Origin: Brachionus plicatilis
Lineage: Eukaryota; Rotifera; Eurotatoria; Ploima; Brachionidae
DNA length: 64,000 bases
Assembly: GCA_010279815.1 (NCBI GenBank)
Contig: QEOQ01000359.1
Span: 338,688-402,687, forward strand
Direction of reading: 5' to 3'
The translations under genes and the position numbers were made by a program. The notes below the pieces were generated by a model. The model saw only the letters and a program-made list of their open reading frames with translations, had not been told where the DNA came from and did not search any database. Positions within the stretch are counted from its first letter, which is position 1; every line of letters starts with the position of its first letter. This document shows positions 1 to 11,342 of the stretch, one piece after another.

Positions 1-1805
1 CATTCAAGAAAAATAATAAATTCGCAATTACTTAAAAAGGAGTTTTAGTAAAATTTAAATGTAAAAACCAAGGATAATTTTTTTGAAAATTCCTTTTAAT
101 TAATTGCGGATTTATTATTACTTTTCTTAATGAAAGTTTTTTTATTTTCAGATTTTTATTTTTTCTCTCAAAAATGTAAAAATGTAAAAATATAAAAATA
201 TACAATAAATTACATTTTGCCGATGATTCAGGATCCGATACTGAACATGTATAAATAAATCGTGCCTAGAAAATGTAAGATCTTAATTTAAAATTTGCTG
301 TGGAACGTGGTTAGATATTTGTTAAAATTTTGCCCAAGAGCTTAAATATAATCAGTCACAGGAATAAATGAATTAAAAAAGTATTCAAAGTGATAATTAA
401 AGATATTTTACTAGATCGGTAAATTTTATAAATCTAATATTAAGAACTTTTTACTTAAAACTTTCCTGATTCCTTTTTTGTTTTAATATATATTCAATTT
501 ATAAATTTATTCATATATTTTCAAAATTTTTTGATTTATCAGTATAATAATAAATTTTCTATTTTATCAAAAAATTTCTGTGATAATGTCTTGCTCTGCT
601 ATTTATTCACTTTTCAGCTTATTTAGATAGTGACTAAGTCTCCAAATGCATCAGCACAATGTTCGTAAGTGAAATAAGAGAAAAAAATATATGTGACTGA
701 ATCTAATAATTAAATTTAATTAATGGTGTAAATTTTAAATTTTATGAATAAATATAAAGGTATCCAATATATCGTTTTTCATTTAGTGTAATTATCTTTT
801 AAACATTTGATATTTCCGAAAAATAAAATTTTTTTTTTAAATTTCAAATTCTATTTTCTTAATCATTTATTTGATTGCCTGATTAGTTTTTTTTTTTTTT
901 TTAAATTTTTTTTTTTTAACATTGATATTTTTTAAAGACTCCAGAAAATTAGGAACAATTGAAAAATTTAAAGCATTTTTTTTTAATTTCATAGATAATT
1001 TAACGTAAATTAAAAAAATATTTCAATGAATAATAAAAGATTAAATGAGTTTAGCTACGCTTTTAAGAGTACTTTTCATAAATAATTGAAAAATTGCCGA
1101 AAATGTAATTAAAATAAATATAATATTTCAAAAAAAATAGACGAATTAAATTAAATTAAAAAAAATACAATTTAATTAGTCGAAGAAAAAATTAAAAATT
1201 TGATCTATATCGGAACCATAAGCTTGAAATTTTTACAAAATAAAATTTTATATATTATTTAGTTTTTATCATGAAATATTTAGTCTGATTATTTTTTAAT
1301 TATCTGATTATCTGTATTCTTATTTTTTTCTTGATTCTTGTTCTTGTTTGTTTATTAAATGGGTGTTAAGGAAAGACAAAACTCAGTCGAAAGAATCTAA
1401 ACCTTAATAATGTATCCACTCAATAAAAAATTTAAAAAAAAACTCAAATTAGAAATAGTTAGTTAAATAGAACTAAGCATGGTATTCTATCATAGAAATC
1501 ACGTACCAAAGAACTAACGGGTTGATAAAAGAATTACATAATTATTAAAAGACTCTTTATGAAACTTAACCATATTTTTTTATAATTGACCAGTATTACT
1601 GTCAAAGTACCAGCGCTAAAAGATCCATTTGGCAATTTTGATTGTTGAAGCTTCTTTTTTAAATACTTAAGAATGATTTCGCCGATACTTTAAATTGAAT
1701 TTTAAAATTTTCTTTTCATCATTAAATAGTTTAGCTTTCTAATTACAAAAGTAAAATCGAATGATAAAACTAATAATAAAAGAAAGCTATCTTCAATTAT
1801 CATTA
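1..1805. other. AT-rich intergenic sequence
   Basis: Extremely AT-rich, with many homopolymer A and T runs and stop codons in all frames. I see no coding region, RNA gene or recognisable element up to the LINE end that follows. Confidence 0.6.
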
Positions 1806-1809
1806 TGAA

Positions 1810-2030
1810 AACTTTTCTGGACAGAGAATAGATAAACATAAAAAACATTAAATGACTTTTATTCCAATTTATGTCTTTTTAACTTTCATTTTTTTAGCTT
1901 ATTTACTTTATTTTGATTCTTTTTTTCATCTCATTTTATTAACTTTAATTTTTTTTTTTTTTTTTTTAACTTATTCTGAAGGAGCTTTAGCTCGGTACAG
2001 AAAACAAATAAATAAAAAAAAATTAATAAT
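1810..2030 (+). mobile_element. LINE family A, 5'-truncated 3' end
   Basis: T-rich segment ending in a conserved block (TTCTGAAGGAGCTTTAGCTC, then GGTACAGAAAACAAATAAATA). The same block ends the untranslated region just downstream of the reverse-transcriptase ORF at 52069-52941, so this is a dead-on-arrival copy of that LINE's 3' end. GAGCT-TT-AGCTC can form a short stem-loop just before the AAATA-rich tail. A 74-codon open frame at 1852-2076 is only this repeat and is not a gene. Confidence 0.75.
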
Positions 2031-2217
2031 TATGATTAGTAATTTTCTGATTTTAGTGCATATTTTTGTCATGTAAAAAGTGAGACATGCTTTGTTGGAT
2101 GTATGATATTAAGAATAATCTATGTTTGATTTAATTTTTTAAATTATTTTTTTAATTGTGTTTTTTTTACTTTCAAAGAAGTTAATTTAGAAATTTTTTT
2201 AATGTGTTGCGATTTAA

Positions 2218-2362
2218 TGCTAAAATTGCAAGAAAATTCTGATATATGGCAAATTACATTAGACAACCCAAGAGTATACAAATTTTTGATATGAAACCTG
2301 ATCTAGCAAATTTAAAAAAAAATCCAATTCCGGACTTTTTTGGGACTTATAAACAACTCTGA
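2218..2362. repeat. Dispersed repeat / MITE half
   Basis: Shares long blocks with 32788-32958, including GCTAAAATTGCAA, TTAGACAACCCAAGAG, a TTTTTGATATGAA block and a terminal GGGACTT..AAACAACTCT. The copy near 32.8 kb also has the opposite end (CAGAGTTATTTAAAAG), so this looks like the right part of a non-autonomous element. No coding capacity is visible. Confidence 0.6.
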
Positions 2363-2594
2363 TATTAACTTACTAAGATCCGTTTTTTCCTACGACCGAG
2401 TTGAAAATATTCTTTCATTTTGCAAAAATCAGTGAAAAACGTTGTAAAAATAATTACCCTGTATTTTAAAGATTATAATGAATATTTGATTCAAAATGTT
2501 CAATTTTATCGTAAAAATACAGGTCGTCACATTTGGCAATAATTCAATTTGGTATAACGCGTTTACTCGTTCTTGGGCTTAATTGTCAAAAATA

Positions 2595-3577
2595 AAATTC
2601 TGTTCATATATTTATTTATTTATTGAATTGAATTAACCTCCTTTAAGGAGAAGTAAAAGAAAATAAAGATAAAAAATTTTTTTTTGTGTTTTTGTGTTTT
2701 TTTTAAAAAATGAAAAATTATTACCTAAAAATAAAATTACAAAAATAAAAAAGGAATGTTAGTTCGAAAATAGAAAAAGGCATGAAAGTTAGAAAGCAAG
2801 ATAATTTGGACCAAAATTCATGAATTTCTTTTATTTTGAATTAGCTCATTTAGGAGAGTTCTGTAATGTTTTAATTTTAAATTGCAAAGACATAACCAAA
2901 TTGAATCAGATATACCATCATTAGAAATCAGATTAATCTTAAGATTTTGTTTAAGTTGGTTTATATTTACTGAAATTTTTGAGGTTTCAATTTTAAAGTA
3001 CTTGGAAATAAGTACTAAGTCGGAGGAAAAAGATTTATTAGAGGGGGGGTCACTTAGCATATATTTTAAAAATTGTGATGATAGATAATTATATTTAATT
3101 GTATCAATAAAAGTTAGTTTTGAAAATAGATAAAGTTCATCAAAGTTGAATAATTTTAGTACTTTTAAGACTCGTGACATGTGACAGTAGGCTTTTAAAC
3201 CAAACATTTGTCTAATTAAGTTGTTTTGTAATTTATTTATTGAATCCTTTGTGGTCGAATTAAGAGTAAGAGCCTCAAGACCATATGTGAATCTAGATAA
3301 GCAAAATGTTTTGTATATAAATGATTTGAATTTTGGTGAAGAGGTAGGACTATTTTTAGGGAGAAGATATGAAATTCCAAAAAAGCTGCTCTGAACTTTT
3401 TTAAAATTTATAACTGCCTGTGTGTTAAGGTCAAGATTAGAATCTATAATGAATCCTAAGTATTTTAACTGATTTGCTTCTTCAAGTTCGGATCCATTAA
3501 GGTGAAATACCGACTTAAATAATTGAGTGCCAAAGTTAAAAACTTTTGTTTTATTAGGATTAAATTAGGAGTTCATA
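2595..3577 (-). mobile_element. LINE family B fragment: C-terminal reverse-transcriptase region plus 3' UTR
   Basis: On the minus strand one open frame runs from about 3577 to 2818 and continues upstream of its first ATG (3207). It reads like the post-catalytic part of a LINE reverse transcriptase: a KYLGFIIDSNLDLN block followed by helical thumb-like sequence. The FADD catalytic box lies upstream and is missing, so the copy is 5' truncated. After the stop, a 3' UTR of about 200 bases ends near 2595 in AATTCAATTCAATAAATAAA. The element abuts an oppositely oriented 3' end of the same family at 3660-3835. Confidence 0.7.
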
Positions 3578-3659
3578 TAAAAAAAGTGAAAAAAAAAAAC
3601 AAAAAAACTAAAAAAGAACTCCAAATTAAGACTACTAGCTAATATTGATCTATATTCGA

Positions 3660-3835
3660 AACTAGTATAAAATCCAATTAAAAATAAAAATATTATTAAG
3701 ATTTATTTTTATAATTTTATTTTTAGGTAATAATTTTTCATTTAAAAAAAAAAAAACAAAAACACAAAAAATTTTATTTTTATTTTTTTTACTTCTCCTT
3801 TAAAGAGGTTAATTCAATTCAATAAATAAATTAAT
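3660..3835 (+). mobile_element. LINE family B 3' end, opposite orientation
   Basis: TTTTTAGGTAATAATTTTTC, an A-rich stretch, ACTTCTCCTTTAAAGAGG and a final TTCAATTCAATAAATAAAT match the reverse complement of 2595-2740. The two copies form a large inverted repeat around the RT fragment. Each carries its own A-rich tail, so two insertions are more likely than a single 5'-inverted one. Confidence 0.65.
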
Positions 3836-3839
3836 TAAG

Positions 3840-4332
3840 AGATCTGTTTTTTAAAAGAATGATTTAAATTTTTTTTTTTCTTAATTACGCTTTAAATCCA
3901 TTATTTTAGATAGATATTTTTCAAAAAAAACTTTTTTTAGACAAAAAAACTTGATTTTTATTTAATTTCCTTTCTTTTTACATAGTAAATGTGTCTATTT
4001 GCTTTTTTATATTTAGAGCGTCTACTTTTTAATAATAGTAAATAAATTAAAAGCTAATTTTTAAATAAAATCAATCTATATTATTTATAAAATAGAGGAT
4101 AATAACAATTTTTTTTATAATTATACGACCATATTTTTTTAGGCTTGAATTATATAAAAACTAAAAATGGTCGATTAATTTTCTATTAAAATATACCGAT
4201 ATAATTATCTATAGACATGATTAATAAAAACAAAATAATCAAAAGAACGAACGTTTTTTTTTTTTAATTATTTATTAAATATAGAGGAAAATTTACAATT
4301 GTTTTTTTTACAGAAATAAAAAATAGAAAAAA
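3840..4332. other. Intergenic, 3' flank of homeobox gene
   Basis: AT-rich sequence downstream of the homeobox stop codon on the minus strand. It should contain that gene's 3' UTR and poly(A) site. No other feature was recognised. Confidence 0.4.
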
Positions 4333-5106
4333 TTAATAATATTGAAAATTATAAACATTTTGATAATTATTGTAATATTGATAATTATTTGGTGATTTGA
4401 AATAGGAAGAGTGATCAGAAGTGGTGGAAGAATTGTGTACATAATAATTAAAAGCTGAAGTGTAATCGGAAGAAAAATTAGAAGTTGTCGAGGAATAATG
4501 AGGAAAATAGTTTTGATTTAAAACTGGTGAAGAGGAATAAATAGGACTATCAGTATGCTGCGACATGTTGGGACTAGTCTGACTAGTGGGTGAACAATAA
4601 GTTGAATAATTAAAACGATAACTTGTAGGAGAGCTAGCTTGACTTGAATAATTATTTTCAGAAAGAGTTGAGTCCAAAGAAAGAGTTGAGTATGAATAAG
4701 CAGTGACTGGCTGCTGAATTTCTTCTTCCAATTTGATGCGATTATGAACTTGATTGTCTTCAGGTTCTGCTTTTCTTTTTGTGCATCGGGTATCCCTTGT
4801 TTTGCGAAATTGGTTTTGGGTACGTCTTCTGACATTAACAAACCATTGTTTTACCTGATTGATAGAAATGTTACCTTTCTGGGCAAGCATTTCACAGTCT
4901 CTATAAGTTGGATAAGGATTGGAATAATGACGGTCGTACCATTCGGTCATTAAGTCAACTGCATGGGTTGGCAATAGTCGGCTATTTTCCTTGACTCGTT
5001 GTCTTACTTGAGGCAGCTTTTTGCCTCTGTCAGAAATTGGCAAAGATGAAAAAACAGTGTTGCCATTGTTAAACAGGTATTCTTCAGGTGATTTTTGGAA
5101 GTCCAT
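4333..5106 (-). CDS. TALE-class homeodomain transcription factor (SPILE-like)
   Basis: Intronless 257-residue protein. The homeodomain lies at about residues 39-101. It has the three-residue TALE loop extension around NPYP (63-66) and a recognition helix with QVKQWFVNVRRR (84-95), keeping the invariant W, F, N and R. It lacks MEIS, PBX, IRX or TGIF hallmarks; the WYDRHY..NPYP arrangement and an 'AQKGNISINQVKQWF' third-helix region resemble the divergent spiralian TALE expansion. The C-terminal half (about 130-257) is Ser/Tyr/Asn/Gln-rich low complexity, as in transactivation regions. A TATA box lies about 70 bases upstream. Expected to be a nuclear DNA-binding regulator; SPILE assignment is from motif memory, not a tree. 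Confidence 0.85.
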   Translation of the reverse strand: MDFQKSPEEYLFNNGNTVFSSLPISDRGKKLPQVRQRVKENSRLLPTHAVDLMTEWYDRHYSNPYPTYRDCEMLAQKGNISINQVKQWFVNVRRRTQNQFRKTRDTRCTKRKAEPEDNQVHNRIKLEEEIQQPVTAYSYSTLSLDSTLSENNYSSQASSPTSYRFNYSTYCSPTSQTSPNMSQHTDSPIYSSSPVLNQNYFPHYSSTTSNFSSDYTSAFNYYVHNSSTTSDHSSYFKSPNNYQYYNNYQNVYNFQYY

Positions 5107-5172
5107 TTTTTACTTTCTTAATTTTTATTTCTATTTTTCTTGGTGATGATGGTAAGAGCCATTTCGGATGGC

Positions 5173-5181
5173 TTTTTTATA
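5173..5181 (-). promoter_or_regulatory. TATA box of homeobox gene
   Basis: On the minus strand GCGCTATAAAAAAGCC lies 67-75 bases before the ATG. A GC-containing flank around TATAAAAAA stands out in this AT-rich setting, and the spacing suits a short 5' UTR of about 40 bases. Confidence 0.6.
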
Positions 5182-5189
5182 GCGCTCGA

Positions 5190-7600
5190 TTTAAGGCCTT
5201 ATCCAAATGTTGCTGATAAGTTGATTAAATTAAAAATAAGTTCGATTTATGTGAGTGTTAATCATTAATTAAAGTACTCATCAGTAATCGGCGATTATCA
5301 ATTAGGAAAAGAAAGTTTCTGACTGTTACTCAATTAATTAAGTCTAATAGTGGATGGTAATAGATTTTGATTTTGTGTATCCCTCAAGGTTATCTCTTTG
5401 AATATTAAAAATTTTGTCTCTTGCGGTTTTGTGAAATTTTGAATCCATAGGATTTTTTATTAAAACTTTTGACAAATTATCATTTTTATTAATTTTTCCT
5501 TTAGAATTATTTATTATATTCAATTTAATTTATCTTTTTTGACTTCAGTAGAAGATTATCTTGGTACAGACAACCAAATAAATAGATAAATTAATTAAAC
5601 CCACTTTGCATGTTGTTTCCTTTTCATAATATTTAATTCTTAATTTAACTGTTTAAAAGAATTTGTAGAATTCAGTTTGGCCATTTAAATAAGTTTCCTA
5701 GAACTTTTCAAAAACTCACAAAATAAATTGATCTTTTTTCTATTTTAATTTTTTTTCAAAATTATCAACAATTTTGGCGTTTTTTATGAAATCAATTAAT
5801 TTAGTTAAATTTTTCTCTCTAAATCTTAAATTTTATTTATAATTCTTTGATATTTTTATTTAATATTAGGAATTTAATTCTAATACGAGTAAATAAATCA
5901 ACAAAGTTTTTCTATTGTAATTTTTAGTTAGGCACAAGGTTTCGAAAAAGTCAAAATACTAATTAATTATATTTAAATTTTTTTTATTATACCTTTAATT
6001 TATTAATGTTCGATATTTAACTATGAATTAAATAAAAAATTCGAGTCTTAAAGAATTATTTTTGTTGAAAAAAATTCTTATTTTTCTTGATTTTTGAAAT
6101 TCGATAATAAAATAAAATTAAAACTTATTATTTATGTAATTAAGATTGATTGAATATATCAAGTCAATTAATTGTTGAGAATATCAACGATTGCGAATTG
6201 GTTTAGTTTAGTAATTTTTTTGCTTAAGAATAAATTTTAAAAAGGAAAATATTAATTGTCTAAACAATTTCTAATATTTTTTTATTAAAAGTAACTATTT
6301 AAAATATATTTATTTTTAATCCTCAAATTTTAATTCTCAAACACATTACCAAATTCTGAGAGATATTTTCAAATAATTCATAGATTTTTATTTTTTTATT
6401 CAAATTTCTTTAATTCAATTTTTTTCAAATCTCAAAATTTTAGTGAAGAAAAAATGACAAAGCATGTACATGTAAGGATTGGGAAAAACTTATTAGCAAT
6501 CTTATCGATATAAGGAAAATTCGTAGTCTACTTTAGTTCCAACTTTAATTAAACTAAAAATAATTATAAAACTTAAACGAAAGCAAATTGATGAGTGACT
6601 AAAATTCTTTAAAGAATTTTCATTCAAATTTGGCTTTGTTTTTAGGGATCCAAAATGATAGTGTTTCAAAACTTAGGGAATTGTCAAACTCAACAAGTCT
6701 TTAGAGATACACATTCGATAGAAATTTGATCAATATATTTAGTTTTTTTTTTTTCATAATTTTTATAAAAATTAATTCACTTGAGTTGATAAAAAAATTA
6801 TTCGATTACGAAACGATATCATTTTATTGGACATGTCTTTACCAAGATGTTCAAATATGTCAAGAAATCAACTAGAGACACGAAATTGCCATTCCTTCAA
6901 ATTTAAATTTATACTCTAAAGAATTATGACAAAATTTCATGACAACAAAGCAGGCTATTTAAATTCTATTTTTCAAAATTTTTGTCTTTTTTTTCGTTTA
7001 ATAAAAATATTTTGGGAAATCTCCTTTCAAAAAAATTTAATTAGAAATCTACTATACCAAACTCGTCCAAAGTTAGATTCATATAATAAATTAGTTTTAA
7101 GACTAATAAATCATATTTAAATTGGCAAATGCGTTGAACCAAAAAAGAATTATTTAAATAAAATCACAATAATGAAATTTTTACATTTTTTTCTTAAGAA
7201 AAAATTTTAAAATAATTTGATAATTTGCTTACTTTTACTAAAGGTATCTTTATTTGTTAAATGAACTCTAAGTAGAGTTGATTTTGATCGGAAGTAAGTA
7301 TTAATCAAACAAAAAGCTTTTTTTTAAATAATTTTAAAGACTTTCCCGATAGGCATCAATAAAAATTATTAATACAAACAATTTACTTGATTTAAGCTTT
7401 GTTTAATTAGTCATAATTGAGCAGGTATTTAAGCATATTTTTTGTCGACTTGACTAAAATAGTTTTTATTTTTTTTGAATTCCTACCAGCAATTAAATTT
7501 CATCTAAGAAATAAAAATTAAAATTAAAAACACAACAAATTGTTTTTTTTATTTTTTTTCAAACAACTATTATGACATTTTCTAAAACGGAATTAAAATA
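5190..7600. other. Intergenic region with a LINE family A remnant
   Basis: AT-rich and non-coding as far as can be seen. Around 5548-5600 a degraded copy of the family A LINE terminus is recognisable (GAAGATTATCTTGGTACAGA, then AACCAAATAAATAG). A 64-codon open frame at 6926-7120 has no recognisable family or start context and is not called. Confidence 0.4.
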
Positions 7601-7660
7601 AAAAATAAACATTTTTTTTAATTTAAATTAATTTTTTAGTTTATTTAGATTTCTGTTAAA

Positions 7661-8153
7661 ATGAAAAACTTAAATTTTGTCCTAGTGGTTTTGTGTGCAA
7701 TTATAGTTCAAGCTTCATTAGTAAAATTAAAATCTTCAATTTAAACTTGAGCTAAATTTAAAAAAAATTAAGGAAAAAGTTGACGACGTAATACTGAAGA
7801 CGGAAACAGAGCCAGAATCTAGTGATTTATTTCGAGATTTGGAAAAGCGCTACCGTCTCTATGGCAAACGAAATTATGAAACAGAGCTATCGGATGAGAT
7901 TGGGCATGACGCGTCAAATGACGTAGACAAACGCTACCGACTGTATGGCAAAAGAATGGACGATCTCTCTGATTTTGACAAGAGATACAGATTGTACGGC
8001 AAAAGGTACAGACTATACGGAAAGAGATATCGTTTGTATGGAAAGCGAGACTTTGATGAATCCAATGAGTCAAATGATGATGAGAGAGAAATTTTAAAAA
8101 GATATCGTCTTGCTGGAGATGGCACTGGTAAACGCTTTCATCTGATGGGATAA
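7661..8153 (+). CDS. Neuropeptide precursor encoding multiple YRLY-amide peptides
   Basis: Two exons, 7661-7720 and 7773-8153, split by a 52-bp GT..AG intron in phase 0; 146 residues. Exon 1 encodes only the signal peptide (MKNLNFVLVVLCAIIVQASL). Exon 2 begins with an acidic spacer and then holds five copies of YRLYG, each bounded by Lys-Arg (KR-YRLYG-KR). The last three are directly adjacent; the first two are separated by acidic spacers. KR cleavage and Gly-to-amide conversion would release YRLY-amide. A degenerate sixth unit (KRYRLAGDGTGKR) and a C-terminal FHLMG, which could give FHLM-amide, follow. The product would enter dense-core vesicles. AATAAA at 8232 fits as poly(A) signal. I cannot name an orthologous family. 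Confidence 0.9.
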
Positions 8154-8159
8154 TAATAT

Positions 8160-11100
8160 TTTTTAGTCTTTATTTCTTATTTTTATTTGGAAATTTTGTT
8201 GACCTTTTTTGACCCATAGATGAAATTTATGAATAAATGTTTTTTAAGTCGTATTTATTTAAAAATTTCTTTAAAATAAATAAATCTTATTATTTTAAAA
8301 TTAAAATGATCTAGCGGAAATGATTTGATTTTTTTTACTTTAATCATTCTTTTCAAAGTAACCTAATGTTTCTTTAAAAAAGTTGAACAAGTAGACAAAA
8401 ATAAATTTTATTGTTATTTCGGACAAAACATTTTTGTATTTGTCAAAATTTTTAAAATATAAGCATAAATTGATTCATTTATCTTTCGAAAATTATTTTC
8501 TCAAAACGAATATTAAAGCTTCTATTCATTTTTACCATTTGAAATTATTTAGCTATTAGAATATTATATCAAGATATCTTTGATTAAAAAAATCGGACTA
8601 TTTTTATGTATAAGTAATATGAGTAAAGTAATGCAGTACATATTTCATACCATCTGTTTATCAATAAAACTATTGAACTAAAAAAAATTAAATTAATTTA
8701 ATTTTTTACTATTTTTTTTCATTGAAAATTTTATAATAAAAGAAATAAAAAGGCTTTTTGAAAAATTTATGCTTTTTTTAAATAATTTTTGTATTAGATT
8801 TTTTTTAATCAATTTCTGAACATAATTCTCTAAAATTATTTTAATAATTATTTAAAAATTAAATTTTGCATCTTAACTTTGTTCAAAGTGCTTGCATTCT
8901 TCTGACCCATGCCGAACAATTCTTTACCATAGTAATTTTTTTAGAACAAAATTACTTAATATTTTTTTATAAATATTATAAATTGAGTGAGTCTAAATTC
9001 TTATTTGACTCTCTAACCATTTATGCATTTATCCATAAAAACCGTACACAGCTTATTTCGGTCATTATATTTGTCCTTTTTACAGAGGATAACATTATTA
9101 TTAGTATTTTCCATTTATTGGACATACTCAAATAACAATGAACGAAAAAACTGAATGAGTAATTTTAATTAAACTAAATCTTTAATTAAATTTTGTTGTC
9201 AAAAAGAAGTTATTAATATTAATTTCAAAATTATTTATCAAGTTAGCACCAAATAGCTTTAAAAAATTTGATTTCTAACAGGTAAAGAGTAAAGATTGTT
9301 GTACTTCAAAATTTTTTATTTTTAACTGATTAATAAAAAATAAAATAATAATCTATAAAAAGTAAAAAAATTAAAAACTCAGAAAAATACAAATTCATAG
9401 ATTTAAATTAAATTTAAAACAAATATTTATTGTGTGAATCAATTAACCGATTTTAATTAAATATCATAAAAATGACATATCATTTATAAATTTCATTTTC
9501 AATAGCAAAAGTTTACCCATGAAGATTCTTTTAACAAAATAGAATAATTAGAAAAAGTAAGTCTCTAATTAACTTCTCATTGACCAAAGTTTTTTACATT
9601 ATCTTAGCCACCAATAATTCATAGAATTTATAATATATGCAGACATATAGCAAGAACTCTAAGTAAGCTTGCGATTCATTTGAAAATGTGTTTTCTTCAG
9701 GGTTTTCAGAGCATATTGTGACTTCATGATCATATTTTGTTTGCATCTTTAAGTATATTATATGGCCGATTTGGAAATTGATAATTTTGAAATTAAAAAA
9801 AAAATACTTTTAAAATTTTTCCTAAAAAAATTATATATAAATAATCAATTTTATGGAAAATTTTATTCTAATTTTATTTATTTTATTTTAAATAACACAA
9901 GTCAAGAAATTAAGTAATTTGCAATGCTCGTTAAAAAATAATAAATCTCCAATTAAAAAAATCATAATGAATTTCCATGTCAAGTAAATTTTTTAATAAT
10001 TAAAAAAAAAAATTTTGAAAAAAAAAATTTTATGTTTAATCATTGCTATTTATTAAATTCATTAAGGATTTCAAAAAATAGTTTCTCATTCAATAAATGA
10101 ATCAAAAGTGGGTAGAATATTTGTTTTGAAGGAAAAAACTACGTTTACAAAGTCTATAGAGTTTTTCGTGATACTTCAACTTGTACAATCCATCAAATGT
10201 AATGAACGTTACTAAAAAAAATTATGTTGCGAATTAAAGTTAGAAATTTAATTTGGGATCTGATTTAATGAGCCCAGAAGACAACCTACGAGGCTCAACA
10301 CAAATTGTAATTGATATTGAACAGCTTTTAAAAAATCTACTAAGCACCATCAAAGTTTTATTTTGGATTAAATTTTGAGGAATTTGGGAATACTTGATAT
10401 TATCCTAAAAAAAACGTCTTAAAATTTTAATCGAAATAAGTCAATACTAAAAAAAGATAAATGTAGACCAAATTAATCAAAAAATAGGTTTTTTTATTTT
10501 ATTTTATTTTTTAACATCGCATCGAATTGATTTTTTAACAAATTTTTTTAAATTTTACCTTTAATTTCTTATAAAAATGCTCCTAGAGTAAAGTGCAAAA
10601 ATAGAAAAAAGCTTAGATTTGACTTATTTTCTATTTCGAAATTAGCTCTACAATTTTTTTTATTTTTAATTTTTTTAATGAGAATAAAGGCCATTTTTTT
10701 GTTAGAATAAAAGCTAAATTTAGGCTTTATTAATGGTAAATAACCCATATTCAAGGTATTTTCCAGCTAATTCAATTTTAATTGTTATAACATAGAAACT
10801 ATGTAATTAGCTCTAAAAGAAAAAAGGTTGAATTTGGGCTTTACTCTTAGAGTCTACAACGCGAGTTTACGGTAATAGAAATTTAAAATTAATTTTCAAA
10901 CACTATTAAATTAGTTTTTAAAAATGAATTTTTTTATTAAAAAATTGTAAACATGTTTTCATTAAGGAGTTAACATGTCGAATCAACCTTTGGATATCAT
11001 CATAGAGTAAAAATGATTCTAAAAAAAGAGAAGGCCTGTCACAAAATAATAATTAAAATTTCTATATGTTAAAAAAATCAACATGGAATTCTATTATTGA

Positions 11101-11342
11101 AATAACTGATGTAAGAGGCAACCATATTTTTAGAATCATCACAAAAATTAAAAAAGATATTTGAGACTATCAAGAAGCAAAGCTCATTTTTTAATTTAAA
11201 TTTAAATTCTAAACAAAAAAGTTAAAAGAAAAATTTTATGACAAAAACAAATTCCATATTATTTTGCCATTTTGAATTTTTTTTTAAATAAAATAAAATT
11301 ATGATTTATTCTTGCATCTTTAAATTTTTGAAATAAAAAAAA
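8160..11342. other. Intergenic, no supported gene
   Basis: About 3.2 kb of AT-rich sequence. Small open frames at 8866-9135, 10569-10754 and a 36-codon one starting near 10269 (MSPEDNLRGSTQIVIDIEQL) have no partner exons or recognisable domains. The region probably holds old unrecognised repeats and the Gemin2 promoter. Confidence 0.4.

Noticed and set aside
1852..2076. 74-codon hydrophobic open frame
   Set aside because: It is the T-rich 3' UTR and terminus of LINE family A, repeated elsewhere in the window.
2882..3088. 68-codon plus-strand frame
   Set aside because: Antisense shadow of the LINE family B reverse-transcriptase fragment.
4518..4841. 107-codon minus-strand frame inside the homeobox gene
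   Set aside because: Alternative frame of the homeodomain ORF with no family of its own.
8866..9135. 89-codon open frame
   Set aside because: No family, no start context, no neighbouring exons; composition like other random frames in T-rich sequence.
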